Below, one piece after another: positions 25,885 to 35,012 of a stretch of DNA of 64,000 nt (positions within the stretch are counted from its first letter, which is position 1; each line of letters begins with the position of its first letter). The notes beneath the pieces are model-generated. The model searched no databases and was not told the DNA's origin. It saw nothing but the letters and a program-made list of their open reading frames with translations. The position numbers and the translations under genes are program-made. The stretch comes from an uncultured Anaerolineae bacterium (GTDB lineage Bacteria > Chloroflexota > Anaerolineae > Aggregatilineales > Phototrophicaceae), in assembly GCA_938022205.1 (NCBI GenBank), contig CALIEB010000002.1:186001-250000 (forward strand), written 5' to 3'.

Positions 25885-27429
25885 ATGTTACATCGCTTTT
25901 TGCTTATTCTGTGCGTGTGCAGCGCGCTGGTTGGCTGTGCGACAACACCATCAAGCCCTACACCCGCCGCCACAGCGACGACAACGCACACGCCCGAACC
26001 TACCGCCACAGCGACGGCAACGCATACGCCCGAACCTACCGCTACACCCACGTTGACCGCCACTGCGACCGCCACGCCGACATCGACGCACACGCCAAGC
26101 GTAACACCTACTCCTAGCATCACGCCACAAGCGACGATTGGCTTTAACTTTGACAATTGGGGGCGCGCTGACCTGCCCGCTGCGATTGTCGGCGGCGTGC
26201 GTCGTAACTACTTGGTGTTCGCCAACAGCAACAACCGCGCCACTATCGCCAACATCGCCACGCCCGGCGCGGAAAACCGCGAGCAGCTGCTTTACTTGGT
26301 CAACCCTGACAACCCTTCGACGCGGCTGCCGCTGGCGACGCTGGACAGCTCCACAGGCGACCAAATCTACTTGGCACAGAACGGCAAGGCTCTCGCCTAC
26401 TTTCACAGCGAACCTCTGCGCACGGGACTATACATCCTCAACCTAGAGAACGGGCTAAAGGGGCGTATCGCCGCCATTGACAGCATCACACAGCGCGGCA
26501 TCACCAGCAAGCCAACATGGTCGCCTGACGGCGAGCAGCTAGCGGTGACGCTTGACACAGGCTACGCGCTGGACATTTTTCTCTATGACAGAGGCGGCGC
26601 GGGGCGCGTCAACTTGACCAACAGCGGCGCGTATGACTTTTATCCCGCGTGGTCGCCCGACGGGCGTTATTTGGCGTTTGTCTCTGACCGTGCCACCTGC
26701 CCAACGTGGACACCGCAAGCAGACGGCGCGTTTTGTGACGCGCTCACGCACCCCACCCCGCAAGGCGGCAGTGTCTACATCATCGAGCTTGCCAGTGGCA
26801 GCGTGCGCCAAATCAGCGATGTCTACGTCACCGAACCGCCGCGCTGGCTCAACAATGAGCTGCTGGTGATTGCGGAAGGCGACCAGCTCGACCTGCTCAA
26901 CCCGCAGCGCAAGTTGTGGGTCGCTAACGTGCGCACGAACACCTTGCGCCGCGTCGCGCTCAACGGCAGCGATGACGCAACCTATCTTAACGACGTGTGG
27001 TCGCCCGACGGCGCGCGCCTGCTCTTTCAACGCGCCGCGCCTACCAGCACCAGCCTCGTGCTGATGACTGCAGCAGGCGAGCTGCTGCGCGAACGCAGCG
27101 AAGAGCTAAACCTGCCGCGCTTCGGCATGCGAGCGGCATGGTCGCCGAGCGGCGACCGCATCGCTATTGGTGGCGCGGACGGGCTTTGCCCCTACGGTGT
27201 TCGCGTGGCGGACGCTGATTTCACGTTCATCGCCACTGGCAATCCGCCGCCTAGCATGTGCAACCCTACCTTTTCGCCCAACGGACAGTACGTGGCGTTC
27301 ACGGGCATCAATCCGCGTGTAGATGGGCGCGTGGACGTGTATTTAGCGAACTTCAACGGCTTCAGCGTGGTCAATTTGACGGTCGACTTGCGCGGGCAAA
27401 TGCAGCTTATCGGCTGGATAGGCAATTAG
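25885..27429 (+). CDS. TolB/PD40-type beta-propeller lipoprotein
   Basis: A 514-aa exported protein. The signal peptide ends in the lipobox LVGC (Cys18). A Thr/Pro-rich stalk (about 20-85) is built partly from a perfect-frame 12-residue tandem repeat. The rest is a beta-propeller with PD40 blades, each showing the W/FSPxG signature: TWSPDGEQLAV, AWSPDGRYLAF, VWSPDGARLLF, AWSPSGDRIAI and FSPNGQYVAF. Such propellers are protein- or ligand-binding platforms. Pairing with TolA/Pal is not implied here. GAGGAG sits 7 bp before the ATG at 25885. A GTG five codons upstream is possible but overlaps the ribosome site. Confidence 0.85.
   Translation: MLHRFLLILCVCSALVGCATTPSSPTPAATATTTHTPEPTATATATHTPEPTATPTLTATATATPTSTHTPSVTPTPSITPQATIGFNFDNWGRADLPAAIVGGVRRNYLVFANSNNRATIANIATPGAENREQLLYLVNPDNPSTRLPLATLDSSTGDQIYLAQNGKALAYFHSEPLRTGLYILNLENGLKGRIAAIDSITQRGITSKPTWSPDGEQLAVTLDTGYALDIFLYDRGGAGRVNLTNSGAYDFYPAWSPDGRYLAFVSDRATCPTWTPQADGAFCDALTHPTPQGGSVYIIELASGSVRQISDVYVTEPPRWLNNELLVIAEGDQLDLLNPQRKLWVANVRTNTLRRVALNGSDDATYLNDVWSPDGARLLFQRAAPTSTSLVLMTAAGELLRERSEELNLPRFGMRAAWSPSGDRIAIGGADGLCPYGVRVADADFTFIATGNPPPSMCNPTFSPNGQYVAFTGINPRVDGRVDVYLANFNGFSVVNLTVDLRGQMQLIGWIGN
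25975..26046 (+). repeat. Two 36-bp in-frame tandem repeats in the lipoprotein stalk
   Basis: Units at 25975-26010 and 26011-26046 differ at only a few positions. Each encodes a Thr/Pro-rich 12-residue unit with the core THTPEPTAT. It is a coding repeat that could change stalk length by slippage. Confidence 0.85.
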
Positions 27430-27491
27430 CGCATCGCCTATAAATCGGCTATAGTTAACGCACGTTTACACAACCAGAGGAGCAAGCAAAG

Positions 27492-28238
27492 ATGACAGAT
27501 CTTACAGGGCAAATTGCCATCGTAACAGGCGGCAGTCGCGGCATCGGGCGCGCCATCGCGTTAGAACTCGGCAGGCGCGGCGCGGCGGTCGTGGTCAACT
27601 ATAACCAAAGCGCAAGCGCGGCGGAAGCCGTTATCACCGAGCTAAAAGCTAACGGTGGCGACGGGCTAGCGGTGCAGGCGGACGTGAGCGACCCCGAGCA
27701 AGTCAACGCGCTGTTTAAGACCGTCACCGACACTTACAAACGGGTGGATATTTTGGTCAACAACGCAGGTATCACCCGTGACAACGTGATTATGATGCTC
27801 AAGCCTGAAGACTTCGACGCGGTGATTAACACCAACCTCAGGAGCGCGTGGCTGTGTGCCAAAGCCGCCAGCCGCCTGATGATGAAGCAGCGCAGCGGGC
27901 GCATCATCAACATCACCAGCGTGGTGGGCATTGCAGGCAACGGCGGACAAACGAACTACGCCGCCAGCAAGGCGGGCATGATTGGTTTGACCAAGTCGCT
28001 CGCCAAAGAGATTGCCTCGCGCGGCGTGACGGTCAACGCAGTGGCACCCGGCTTCATCGCCACCGACATGACCGCCGAGCTGGGCGAAGACATCATGAAG
28101 AAAGCCATTGAAGCCATTCCGTTAGGGCGGCAAGGCACTCCCGAAGAAGTTGCCAAAGCGGTTGCCTTTTTGGCGAGCGCAGACGCAGGCTATATCACGG
28201 GACAAGTGCTAGTCGTTGACGGCGGCATGATAATGTAG
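27492..28238 (+). CDS. fabG: 3-oxoacyl-ACP reductase FabG (SDR family)
   Basis: A 248-aa classical short-chain dehydrogenase. It would reduce 3-oxoacyl-ACP to 3-hydroxyacyl-ACP with NADPH in type II fatty acid synthesis. Seen are [12 protein letters not shown] (cofactor loop), the NNAGITRD stretch of FabG, the Ser of NITSVVG, the YAASKAG catalytic Tyr/Lys, and PGFIATDMT. The close match to FabG, including the GQxxVVDGGM end, favours this over another SDR. AGAGGAGCAAGCAAAG precedes the ATG. The enoyl-CoA hydratase follows after 10 bp, so a beta-oxidation or hydroxyalkanoate role is an alternative. Confidence 0.93.
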   Translation: MTDLTGQIAIVTGGSRGIGRAIALELGRRGAAVVVNYNQSASAAEAVITELKANGGDGLAVQADVSDPEQVNALFKTVTDTYKRVDILVNNAGITRDNVIMMLKPEDFDAVINTNLRSAWLCAKAASRLMMKQRSGRIINITSVVGIAGNGGQTNYAASKAGMIGLTKSLAKEIASRGVTVNAVAPGFIATDMTAELGEDIMKKAIEAIPLGRQGTPEEVAKAVAFLASADAGYITGQVLVVDGGMIM

Positions 28239-28248
28239 GAGGTGCATC

Positions 28249-29052
28249 ATGACAACGTACGAAACCTTGCTTTACACCACAGAAGACGGCGTAGCGGTCA
28301 TCACGCTCAACCGCCCCGACACGCGCAACGCGCTGACCGCACCCATGTACCGCGAGCTGATGGCGACGCTTGCCGCCGCCGAAGCGGACCCCAGCGTGCG
28401 CGCGATTATCCTGACAGGCAGCGGCAAAGGCTTTTGCAGTGGGCAAGACCTCGCCGAGCTGCAAGCCTTGACGCAAACCGACGCGACCGTAGGCGACGTG
28501 TTGCGCAATAACCTCAATCGCCTCGTGCTACAAATGCGCGCGCTGCCCAAGCCCATCATCGGTGCGCTCAACGGCGTGGCGGCAGGCGCAGGTGGGTCGC
28601 TTGCGCTCGCCACTGACTTGCGCATCGCCGCCGAAGACGCGAGCTTTGTCTTCGCAGCATTCGTCAACATTGGCATCATCCCCGACGGCGGCGGCACGTA
28701 CTTCCTGCCCAAGCTGGTGGGACCAAGTAAGGCATTAGAACTAGCGTGGCTGGCGGACGCACAGAACCGCGTGAGCGCGGCGCAAGCCTTGCAGCTGGGC
28801 ATCGTCCAGCGCGTCGTGCCAACCGACACGCTTATGCAAGAGGCGCATGCCTTAGCGCGCAAGCTCGCTAGCATGGCAACGCTAGCGATTGGCGAGACGA
28901 AACGCGCTATCTACGCCGCCAACGAAGGCACGCTTGCCGACGCGCTGGAGCGTGAGGCAGACGTGCAAGTGCGCATGTTCGAAACACAAGACTTCGCCGA
29001 AGGGGTGCGCGCTTTCTTAGAAAAACGTCCCGCACAGTTCAAAGGAGCATAA
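28249..29052 (+). CDS. Enoyl-CoA hydratase/isomerase (PaaG-like)
   Basis: A 267-aa crotonase-fold enzyme. The oxyanion-hole segments are SGQDLAELQ after GSGKGFCSG, and NGVAAGAGGSLALATDLRIA. The second region has VNIGIIPDGGGTYFLP, where the usual second hydratase glutamate position is not Glu but a DGGG pattern. Asp-type variants such as 2-(1,2-epoxyphenyl)acetyl-CoA isomerase (PaaG) share this. The C-terminal helix that swaps over the active site ends in FLEKRPAQFKG. The gene follows fabG by 10 bp with AGGAGG before the ATG. The substrate is not settled; no other phenylacetate genes are near. Confidence 0.88.
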   Translation: MTTYETLLYTTEDGVAVITLNRPDTRNALTAPMYRELMATLAAAEADPSVRAIILTGSGKGFCSGQDLAELQALTQTDATVGDVLRNNLNRLVLQMRALPKPIIGALNGVAAGAGGSLALATDLRIAAEDASFVFAAFVNIGIIPDGGGTYFLPKLVGPSKALELAWLADAQNRVSAAQALQLGIVQRVVPTDTLMQEAHALARKLASMATLAIGETKRAIYAANEGTLADALEREADVQVRMFETQDFAEGVRAFLEKRPAQFKGA

Positions 29053-29055
29053 CCT

Positions 29056-29412
29056 ATGGCAAGCGTTTTCAGCCGCATTATCGCGCGTGAAATTCCCGCC
29101 GAAATTTACTACGAGGACGACTTGGTCATCGCGTTTAAGGACATTAACCCGAGCGCGCCCGTCCACATTCTTATCTGTCCCAAGCGCGAAATTCCCACCG
29201 TGAACGATGCCACGCCTGAGGATGAAGCGGCACTAGGGCGCATGTGGACGGTTGCCGCCAAGCTCGCGGCGCAGTTTGGCATCGCTGAAAGCGGCTATCG
29301 CCTCATCACCAACGTCAATGCGGACGGTGGACAGGAAGTGTTCCACATCCACATGCATCTCGTAGGTGGCAGACCCTTAGGTCCTATGCTAAAGAGGGTC
29401 AAAGACACGTAG
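29056..29412 (+). CDS. HIT family protein (HINT-type purine nucleoside phosphoramidase)
   Basis: A 118-aa protein starting with the family signature [20 protein letters not shown] and ending with the histidine triad [17 protein letters not shown] proteins hydrolyse AMP-lysine or AMP-NH2-type phosphoramidates, but the cellular role is usually unclear. It lies 3 bp after the enoyl-CoA hydratase stop with AAAGGAG as ribosome site, and a hairpin follows at 29419-29448. Confidence 0.95.
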   Translation: MASVFSRIIAREIPAEIYYEDDLVIAFKDINPSAPVHILICPKREIPTVNDATPEDEAALGRMWTVAAKLAAQFGIAESGYRLITNVNADGGQEVFHIHMHLVGGRPLGPMLKRVKDT

Positions 29413-29418
29413 CTCACA

Positions 29419-29448
29419 AAGGGGCGCGTACAGGATGCTGCGCCCCTT
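29419..29448. terminator. Bidirectional hairpin between convergent genes
   Basis: AAGGGGCGC (29419-29427) pairs with GCGCCCCTT (29440-29448) with a 12-nt loop. The pattern fits a terminator for the HIT-gene transcript, though the U-tract is short and broken. Confidence 0.55.
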
Positions 29449-29458
29449 CGCTTTGCCG

Positions 29459-30265
29459 CTAACTTTCCGGCGTGCTTTCTGCTTGCGGCGTGGTTTCGGC
29501 GGCGGGGGTCACTTCAGGCGTGGCATCTGCCTCAGTTGCGCTGGTCTCAGGCGCAGGTGTGCTAAACGGCGCAAAGCGGTCAATCGCGGCGTTAATCTCG
29601 TCCAAGACAGGGTTGACGGGCGCGCCGTTCACACGAATTGTGGGCGTGGCGTTGATGCCTTGAAAGCCCAAGTTGAGAAGGTCAGTCGTGCGCCCGCTTT
29701 GAAAGCAAGCGTTAAACTTCGCTTCGTCCAAGCTCAATGCCGCAATGCCACCGCGAATGCGGTTGGTCGTGAAGGCGTTGGTTACGCCGTACAGCCCTTG
29801 CCACTCAAACAAGGCTTCGGTCATCTCCCAGAATTTGCCTTGTTCTTGCGCACAAAGGGCGGTGCGTGCCGCGCCTTCTGCGTTGCCCGCGCCAATGCGC
29901 ACCGGCACAAACGTGATGGCAATCTCCTCGCGGCGCACACGCTCAAGCAGCGCGGGAAACACCGTCTTGTGATACTCGCGGCAAGCTGGACAGGTAAAGC
30001 TCGAATACTCGACGACCTGCACTTTGGCATCTGCCCGCCCCAAGCGCGGGAAGCCCTGCTCGTTCACGCCGCGCGGAATGCCCTCATAGCGTGCCTCAAG
30101 GTCAGCAGGGATAGGGGCTTCGGCAGGTGCTTGTGAGACCACCGCAAGGAAGCCGAGCAAAATGACAACGACCACAACGCCTACAAGCGCGATAAGCTGC
30201 TGGCGACGCTTCTGCTCTTTTTTGCGCTCTTGCACGCGCTCTTTAGTTTTTGATTTCTGTGACAT
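29459..30265 (-). CDS. DsbA-like thioredoxin-fold protein, membrane-anchored
   Basis: A 268-aa protein. A very basic N-terminus (1-22) and one membrane helix (about 24-44) are followed by a thioredoxin-fold DsbA-type domain with the redox motif CPAC (Cys92-Cys95) in EYSSFTCPACREYHK, a helical insert, and the cis-Pro loop GINATPTIRVNG. It likely forms or isomerises disulfides outside the membrane. The C-terminal 40 residues are a Pro/Thr/Glu/Ala-rich tail. I use the ATG at 30265, as the upstream ORF extension would add an unrelated hydrophobic start and GGGAGAA fits this start. Confidence 0.9.
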   Translation of the reverse strand: MSQKSKTKERVQERKKEQKRRQQLIALVGVVVVVILLGFLAVVSQAPAEAPIPADLEARYEGIPRGVNEQGFPRLGRADAKVQVVEYSSFTCPACREYHKTVFPALLERVRREEIAITFVPVRIGAGNAEGAARTALCAQEQGKFWEMTEALFEWQGLYGVTNAFTTNRIRGGIAALSLDEAKFNACFQSGRTTDLLNLGFQGINATPTIRVNGAPVNPVLDEINAAIDRFAPFSTPAPETSATEADATPEVTPAAETTPQAESTPES

Positions 30266-30328
30266 GTGCGCTATTCTCCCCAAGAAAGTCAATAAGAAAC
30301 GGCACAAGTGTACCAAACTTTGCGCTGC

Positions 30329-32092
30329 CTAGCGACGCTTCGCCCGCCACAACAGCAAATACTCCCTAAAGCTCACCAGCTTTTCAGGGATGCGGTCAAA
30401 CTGGGTGGGATACTTGATGATGCGCGGCTGCGGGCTAGGCGGCACAAACAAGCCTTTGGGTGATGGTATCGGCACAAACGTATAAGGATGCATGTGGTGG
30501 GCAATGCGCTCGTAGGCAATCATTTCCGCCACCATCACCTTAATTTGCCGCACGTCCTCATCGGTGACAGGACGATACACCACGCTGCGCAGCCTGCCCG
30601 TCGCGTCAAAGCCCAGCGTTAATCCACCAAACACCTCCAGCTGTGTGCCGCTGTAGGCTTGGTACTGCGCGCCCTCTAAGGTCAGCGTCCTCATGCTGAA
30701 GTAGGTCATGAAAACATAGCCGTCACCGTTGCGATAGGTGGCCATCGGCAGCAGCTCCTCACGAACCTCAAGCGCAAGCGCGGGCAGCACGACCTGTTCT
30801 AAGAAAAGCGCGGAGGCTAGCGCGTTGTTCATCGCCTCCGGCAAGCGCACGTCAGGCAGCGCACGCAGCGCGTCGCGGTGCGCATCAGCTTGTGCTGCTG
30901 TAAGGATAGCCCGTGCAGCGAACACATCGCGCAAAATGGCGTAGTACGCGCCGTCGTTCTCAAGGTCATCCGCCGTCAAAAACGCGCGCGCCATGTCGGC
31001 ATAGTCCAATTCACCCACCGGCGCAAGCTCAATCGCCAGCACGAGCAAGCTACCCATCACATCGCGCGCGCGATGCAACGCAAGATAGGCGGGCATGGTC
31101 TGACAGTAACGCTCGTAAATCGCTACCAGCGCGTCGTAAAACGCGCCTGTAAACACCCGCGAGTAGTTGTGTTCTTGGCGCGAGAGCGTCGTTTCAGGGT
31201 TTTCAGGCAGATAAACCAACTCATCAAACGGCTGCAACACCAAGTCGTTGATGGCATTGCGCAAATAAACGGAGTGCTGGGGCAGCAGTTCAGATGGCAC
31301 GAGATGCTCCGCTAGCTCACTCACGAAGTTGCTCACGCGCAAATTGCCGTCTGTCAGCTCAAGCAAGCGGCGAATGAGCGCGTCGTCGTGCAGCGCAGCC
31401 AGCACCGCCGCCATGTCACCGAAACTTTCGTGGAAGGCGCGCGGGACCAAGCCAAATGACTCGTTGTACAAGTCGCGCAAGCCGTCAAGCACAGCGTGGG
31501 CGGTTTCATGGGTGACGATGTCCGCGCTTTCGGCGGTGCTGTGCAGCAGACCATCGGGCGTTTGAAAGGTGTGAAAGCCTAACAAGCGGTCGCGCTCGCT
31601 GTAAAAAGCGTTGTTCATGTCGCCAGCGTGCGGGTCAATTGTCAAGCGCGGCGCGCCGAACGCCCAGGGCAGCGCGCGCCGCGCATAGCGTTCGAACATG
31701 CGCAGCGTAAACGTGGCGTGATAGAAAGCGTTGACAGCGGCAAATTCGGGCTGATGCGGCAGATAGATGTAGCCGCCTTCAGCATTGGGCTGCACGACAA
31801 TGCCACGGCTGTCCTCAACGCGGAAGCGCGCGTTAACCAAGCCCGCTTGGATGTCATCCGCCTGCATGGTGCGCAGCTCCGGCTCGCCCAACAGCGGGTT
31901 TTGCGGGTAGATTAGCACTTGTACCTGATTAGCGACCTCGTAGGGCAGCGGTTCTGGGTTGAGCGTGAATGCCCCCATCATTTTCTGCGCGGTGGCTAGC
32001 GGCAAGGCTGCGCCCTGTGCCAACCGCTGCAGCAAGGTTCTGACACCAAAATGCGGGCTACCGTGAAACGACTGCGTCTCTTCTGCACTCAT
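30329..32092 (-). CDS. Gluzincin-like metalloprotease (M4-like)
   Basis: A 587-aa protein with a zinc site HETAH (195-199) in DIVTHETAHAVLDGL and a third-ligand candidate HESFGDM (221-227, Glu222 with Asp226), the H-E-x-x-H plus downstream E-x-x-x-D pattern of thermolysin-type proteases. No signal peptide or membrane helix is evident, so it may work in the cytoplasm or leave by another route. The upstream 190 residues could be a proregion, and about 350 residues follow the site, with no recognised binding domain. The ATG at 32092 has AAGGA 7 bp upstream. A more upstream ATG (32155) lacks one. It is transcribed away from acnA. Confidence 0.78.
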   Translation of the reverse strand: MSAEETQSFHGSPHFGVRTLLQRLAQGAALPLATAQKMMGAFTLNPEPLPYEVANQVQVLIYPQNPLLGEPELRTMQADDIQAGLVNARFRVEDSRGIVVQPNAEGGYIYLPHQPEFAAVNAFYHATFTLRMFERYARRALPWAFGAPRLTIDPHAGDMNNAFYSERDRLLGFHTFQTPDGLLHSTAESADIVTHETAHAVLDGLRDLYNESFGLVPRAFHESFGDMAAVLAALHDDALIRRLLELTDGNLRVSNFVSELAEHLVPSELLPQHSVYLRNAINDLVLQPFDELVYLPENPETTLSRQEHNYSRVFTGAFYDALVAIYERYCQTMPAYLALHRARDVMGSLLVLAIELAPVGELDYADMARAFLTADDLENDGAYYAILRDVFAARAILTAAQADAHRDALRALPDVRLPEAMNNALASALFLEQVVLPALALEVREELLPMATYRNGDGYVFMTYFSMRTLTLEGAQYQAYSGTQLEVFGGLTLGFDATGRLRSVVYRPVTDEDVRQIKVMVAEMIAYERIAHHMHPYTFVPIPSPKGLFVPPSPQPRIIKYPTQFDRIPEKLVSFREYLLLWRAKRR

Positions 32093-32157
32093 AGCGCGTC
32101 CTTTATGTGCTTGCCTCTTGCCGTTGATTCTAGGCGATAGCGCGCAACGGCGCAAAT

Positions 32158-32177
32158 TATTGATTTTTTTATCAATA
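32158..32177. promoter_or_regulatory. AT-rich inverted repeat in the gap before acnA
   Basis: TATTGAT (32158-32164) and ATCAATA (32171-32177) flank six T. The gap is strikingly AT-rich. It could be an operator or part of a UP-like promoter element. I did not find a convincing promoter pair with it. Confidence 0.3.
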
Positions 32178-32273
32178 TAAATAACTTAATCAATTAAATG
32201 ACTATACCCTTTTTGGCTAAACTGCGTTAAAATAGCCGCGTTAGCCTTATATTTTTTAACAAGAGGACACACT

Positions 32274-34958
32274 ATGAGCGATGCTTTTGGCGCACGCGGC
32301 ACTTTCGATACCGGCAACGGCAAGGCGGTCATCTACCGCCTTAGCGCACTTTCCGCAAAAGGTATCGGCAAGATTGACCGCTTACCCTTCTCTATCAAGA
32401 TATTGTTGGAAAATGCGCTACGCAACGTGGACGGGCGCATCATCACTGAGCAAGACGTACTCAACCTTGCCAACTGGGAACAAGGCGTAGACGTGCCGTT
32501 TAAGCCCGCTCGCGTCATCCTGCAAGACTTCACGGGCGTGCCGTGCGTCGTCGACCTCGCCGCGCTGCGTGACGCGATGCTGCGCATGGGCGGCGACCCC
32601 AAGAAAATCAACCCGATTGTCCCGGTTGACCTGGTGATTGACCACTCTGTACAGGTCGATTACTTCGCTAGCAGCGACGCGCTCGCACTCAACAGCAGCC
32701 TTGAGTTTGAGCGCAACGTGGAACGCTACGAGTTCTTGCACTGGGGACAAAAAGCCTTCAGCAACTTCAGGGTCGTGCCGCCCGCCACTGGCATCGTGCA
32801 TCAGGTTAACCTTGAGTACCTCGCCAAAGTGGTGCAGCTCTTCGACGACCCGCAAGGCGGCAAAGTAGCGATGCCCGACACGCTGGTCGGCACAGACAGC
32901 CACACGACGATGATTAACGGCATCGGCGTGTTGGGCTGGGGCGTGGGCGGCATCGAGGCAGAGGCTGCCATGCTCGGACAGCCTATCTACATGGTCATGC
33001 CCGAAGTCATCGGCGTGAAGTTGACGGGCGCGCTGCCCGAAGGCGCAACCGCCACCGACCTCGTGCTGGTGGTCACGCAGATGCTGCGCAAAAAGGGCGT
33101 AGTCGACAAGTTTGTCGAGTTCTATGGCAGCGGCATCAGCAGCATGTCCTTGCCTGACCGCGCCACCATCGCCAACATGGCACCCGAATACGGTGCGACG
33201 ATGGGCTTCTTCCCTGTGGACGACGAGGCATTGAGCTATCTTGAACGCACCGGGCGCGACCCGCAGCTGGTCGAGATGGTGCGCCGCTATTGCAAAGAAC
33301 AAGGCTTATTCCGCACCGACGACACGCCTGACCCCATCTTCACCGACACCCTAGAGCTAGACCTCAGTACCGTCGAGCCGAGCATGGCGGGTCCCATGCG
33401 TCCGCAAGACCGCGTCGCCCTGCGTGACATGAAACCTACCTTCCAGAAGGCACTGCGCGCCCCAACAAGCGAGCGCGGCTTTGCCCTTGACGAAAGCAAG
33501 CTCAGCAACACCGCCGTCATCAAGAACGGTCACACCAGCGAAATTAAGCACGGCGCGGTCGTCATCGCGTCCATCACCAGCTGCACCAACACCAGCAACC
33601 CGTCCGTGATGATAGGCGCGGGCTTGCTGGCGAAGAAAGCCGTCGAGCGCGGGCTGACGCGCAAGCCCTACGTGAAGACCAGCCTTGCGCCCGGCTCTAA
33701 GGTCGTGACGGAATATCTCAAGGCGGCGGGCTTAACGCCCTATCTCGAGCAACTTGGCTTCCACACCGTGGGCTACGGCTGCACGACCTGCATCGGCAAC
33801 TCGGGACCGCTGCCCGAAGAAGTGTCCAGCGCAGTGCGCGAGGGCGACATCGTCGCAGCAGCAGTGTTGAGCGGCAACCGCAACTTCAGCGGACGCATCA
33901 ACGCCGACGTGAAAGCGAACTACCTAGCTTCCCCACCGCTGGTCGTAGCGTACGCGCTGGCTGGCACGGTCGACATTGACCTGAACAACGAGCCGCTGGG
34001 CTACGACAAAGACGGCGCACCGGTCTACCTGCGCGACATTTGGCCCACCCAAGAGGAAGTGCTACACACCGTGCAAACCGCACTTTCGGCAGAGATGTTC
34101 AAAGAGCAGTACGGCAACGTTTACACCGGCAACGAACGGTGGAACGCCATTCCCAGCGCAGACGGCGACGTGTTTCAATGGAACGAGGACAGCACCTACA
34201 TCCAAGAGCCGCCCTTCTTCCTTTCGATTAGCCCTAAGCCCGAGCCGCTCAAACCTATCACGGGCGCGCGGGTGTTGGGCTTGTTTGGCGACAGCATCAC
34301 CACCGACCACATCTCACCCGCCGGCAGCATCGCCGCCGACAGCCCCGCCGGCAAGTACCTGTTGAGCAAGGGCGTGGAGAAGAAGGATTTCAACAGCTAT
34401 GGCGCGCGGCGCGGCAACGACCGCGTGATGACGCGCGGCACGTTCGCTAACATTCGCCTGCGCAACTTGCTCGTCGAGGGCAGCGAGGGTGGCATCACCG
34501 AACACCTGCCGACGGGCGAAATCATGGCGATTTACGACGCGGCAATGAAATATCAAGCGGAAAAGACCGACCTCATCATCTTAGCAGGCAAAGACTACGG
34601 CATGGGGTCGAGCCGCGACTGGGCAGCCAAAGGCACGTTCTTGCTAGGCGTGAAGGCGGTCATCGCCGAGAGCTTCGAGCGCATCCACCGCAGCAACTTG
34701 GTGATGATGGGCGTGCTGCCGTTGGTCTTCACAGACGGGCAGTCGTGGCAGTCGTTGGGCTTGACAGGGCGCGAGACCTACACCATCCCCGTAAGCGATG
34801 ACATTCAGCCCAAGCAAACCATCACCGTAACCGCCACCGCCGCCGACGGCACGAGCAAGAGCTTCACCTGCCTTGTGCGCCTTGACACAGTCGTCGAGGT
34901 GGATTACTACAAAAACGGCGGTATCTTGCAAACCGTGCTGCGCCAGTTCAACGCCTAA
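32274..34958 (+). CDS. acnA: Aconitate hydratase A
   Basis: An 894-aa monofunctional aconitase of the AcnA/IRP type that isomerises citrate to isocitrate in the TCA cycle with a [4Fe-4S] cluster. The three cluster cysteines are visible: Cys437 in [11 protein letters not shown], and Cys503 and Cys506 in [12 protein letters not shown]. The swivel domain with [15 protein letters not shown] is at about 770-785. The length is typical. AcnA also binds iron-responsive mRNA elements in some bacteria. AAGAGGACAC lies just before the ATG at 32274. It is preceded by an AT-rich gap and followed by a hairpin. Confidence 0.97.
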   Translation: MSDAFGARGTFDTGNGKAVIYRLSALSAKGIGKIDRLPFSIKILLENALRNVDGRIITEQDVLNLANWEQGVDVPFKPARVILQDFTGVPCVVDLAALRDAMLRMGGDPKKINPIVPVDLVIDHSVQVDYFASSDALALNSSLEFERNVERYEFLHWGQKAFSNFRVVPPATGIVHQVNLEYLAKVVQLFDDPQGGKVAMPDTLVGTDSHTTMINGIGVLGWGVGGIEAEAAMLGQPIYMVMPEVIGVKLTGALPEGATATDLVLVVTQMLRKKGVVDKFVEFYGSGISSMSLPDRATIANMAPEYGATMGFFPVDDEALSYLERTGRDPQLVEMVRRYCKEQGLFRTDDTPDPIFTDTLELDLSTVEPSMAGPMRPQDRVALRDMKPTFQKALRAPTSERGFALDESKLSNTAVIKNGHTSEIKHGAVVIASITSCTNTSNPSVMIGAGLLAKKAVERGLTRKPYVKTSLAPGSKVVTEYLKAAGLTPYLEQLGFHTVGYGCTTCIGNSGPLPEEVSSAVREGDIVAAAVLSGNRNFSGRINADVKANYLASPPLVVAYALAGTVDIDLNNEPLGYDKDGAPVYLRDIWPTQEEVLHTVQTALSAEMFKEQYGNVYTGNERWNAIPSADGDVFQWNEDSTYIQEPPFFLSISPKPEPLKPITGARVLGLFGDSITTDHISPAGSIAADSPAGKYLLSKGVEKKDFNSYGARRGNDRVMTRGTFANIRLRNLLVEGSEGGITEHLPTGEIMAIYDAAMKYQAEKTDLIILAGKDYGMGSSRDWAAKGTFLLGVKAVIAESFERIHRSNLVMMGVLPLVFTDGQSWQSLGLTGRETYTIPVSDDIQPKQTITVTATAADGTSKSFTCLVRLDTVVEVDYYKNGGILQTVLRQFNA

Positions 34959-34977
34959 GCAAGCCGCCTAGCGAACT

Positions 34978-35008
34978 AACAGCCCGTCAGGTCTCTGCAC
35001 GGGCTGTT
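34978..35008. terminator. Hairpin after acnA
   Basis: AACAGCCCGT (34978-34987) pairs with ACGGGCTGTT (34999-35008) with an 11-nt loop, in the 54-bp gap before the convergent phosphodiesterase gene. There is no U-tract. Confidence 0.5.
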
Positions 35009-35012
35009 GACA

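Noticed and set aside
25975-26046. Tandem repeats as a CRISPR array
   Set aside because: The two units are contiguous with no spacers and are in frame in a Thr/Pro stalk.
32418-33302. 294-aa minus-strand ORF inside acnA
   Set aside because: It is antisense to conserved aconitase coding sequence; the composition is His/Ala/Val-rich as expected of a shadow.
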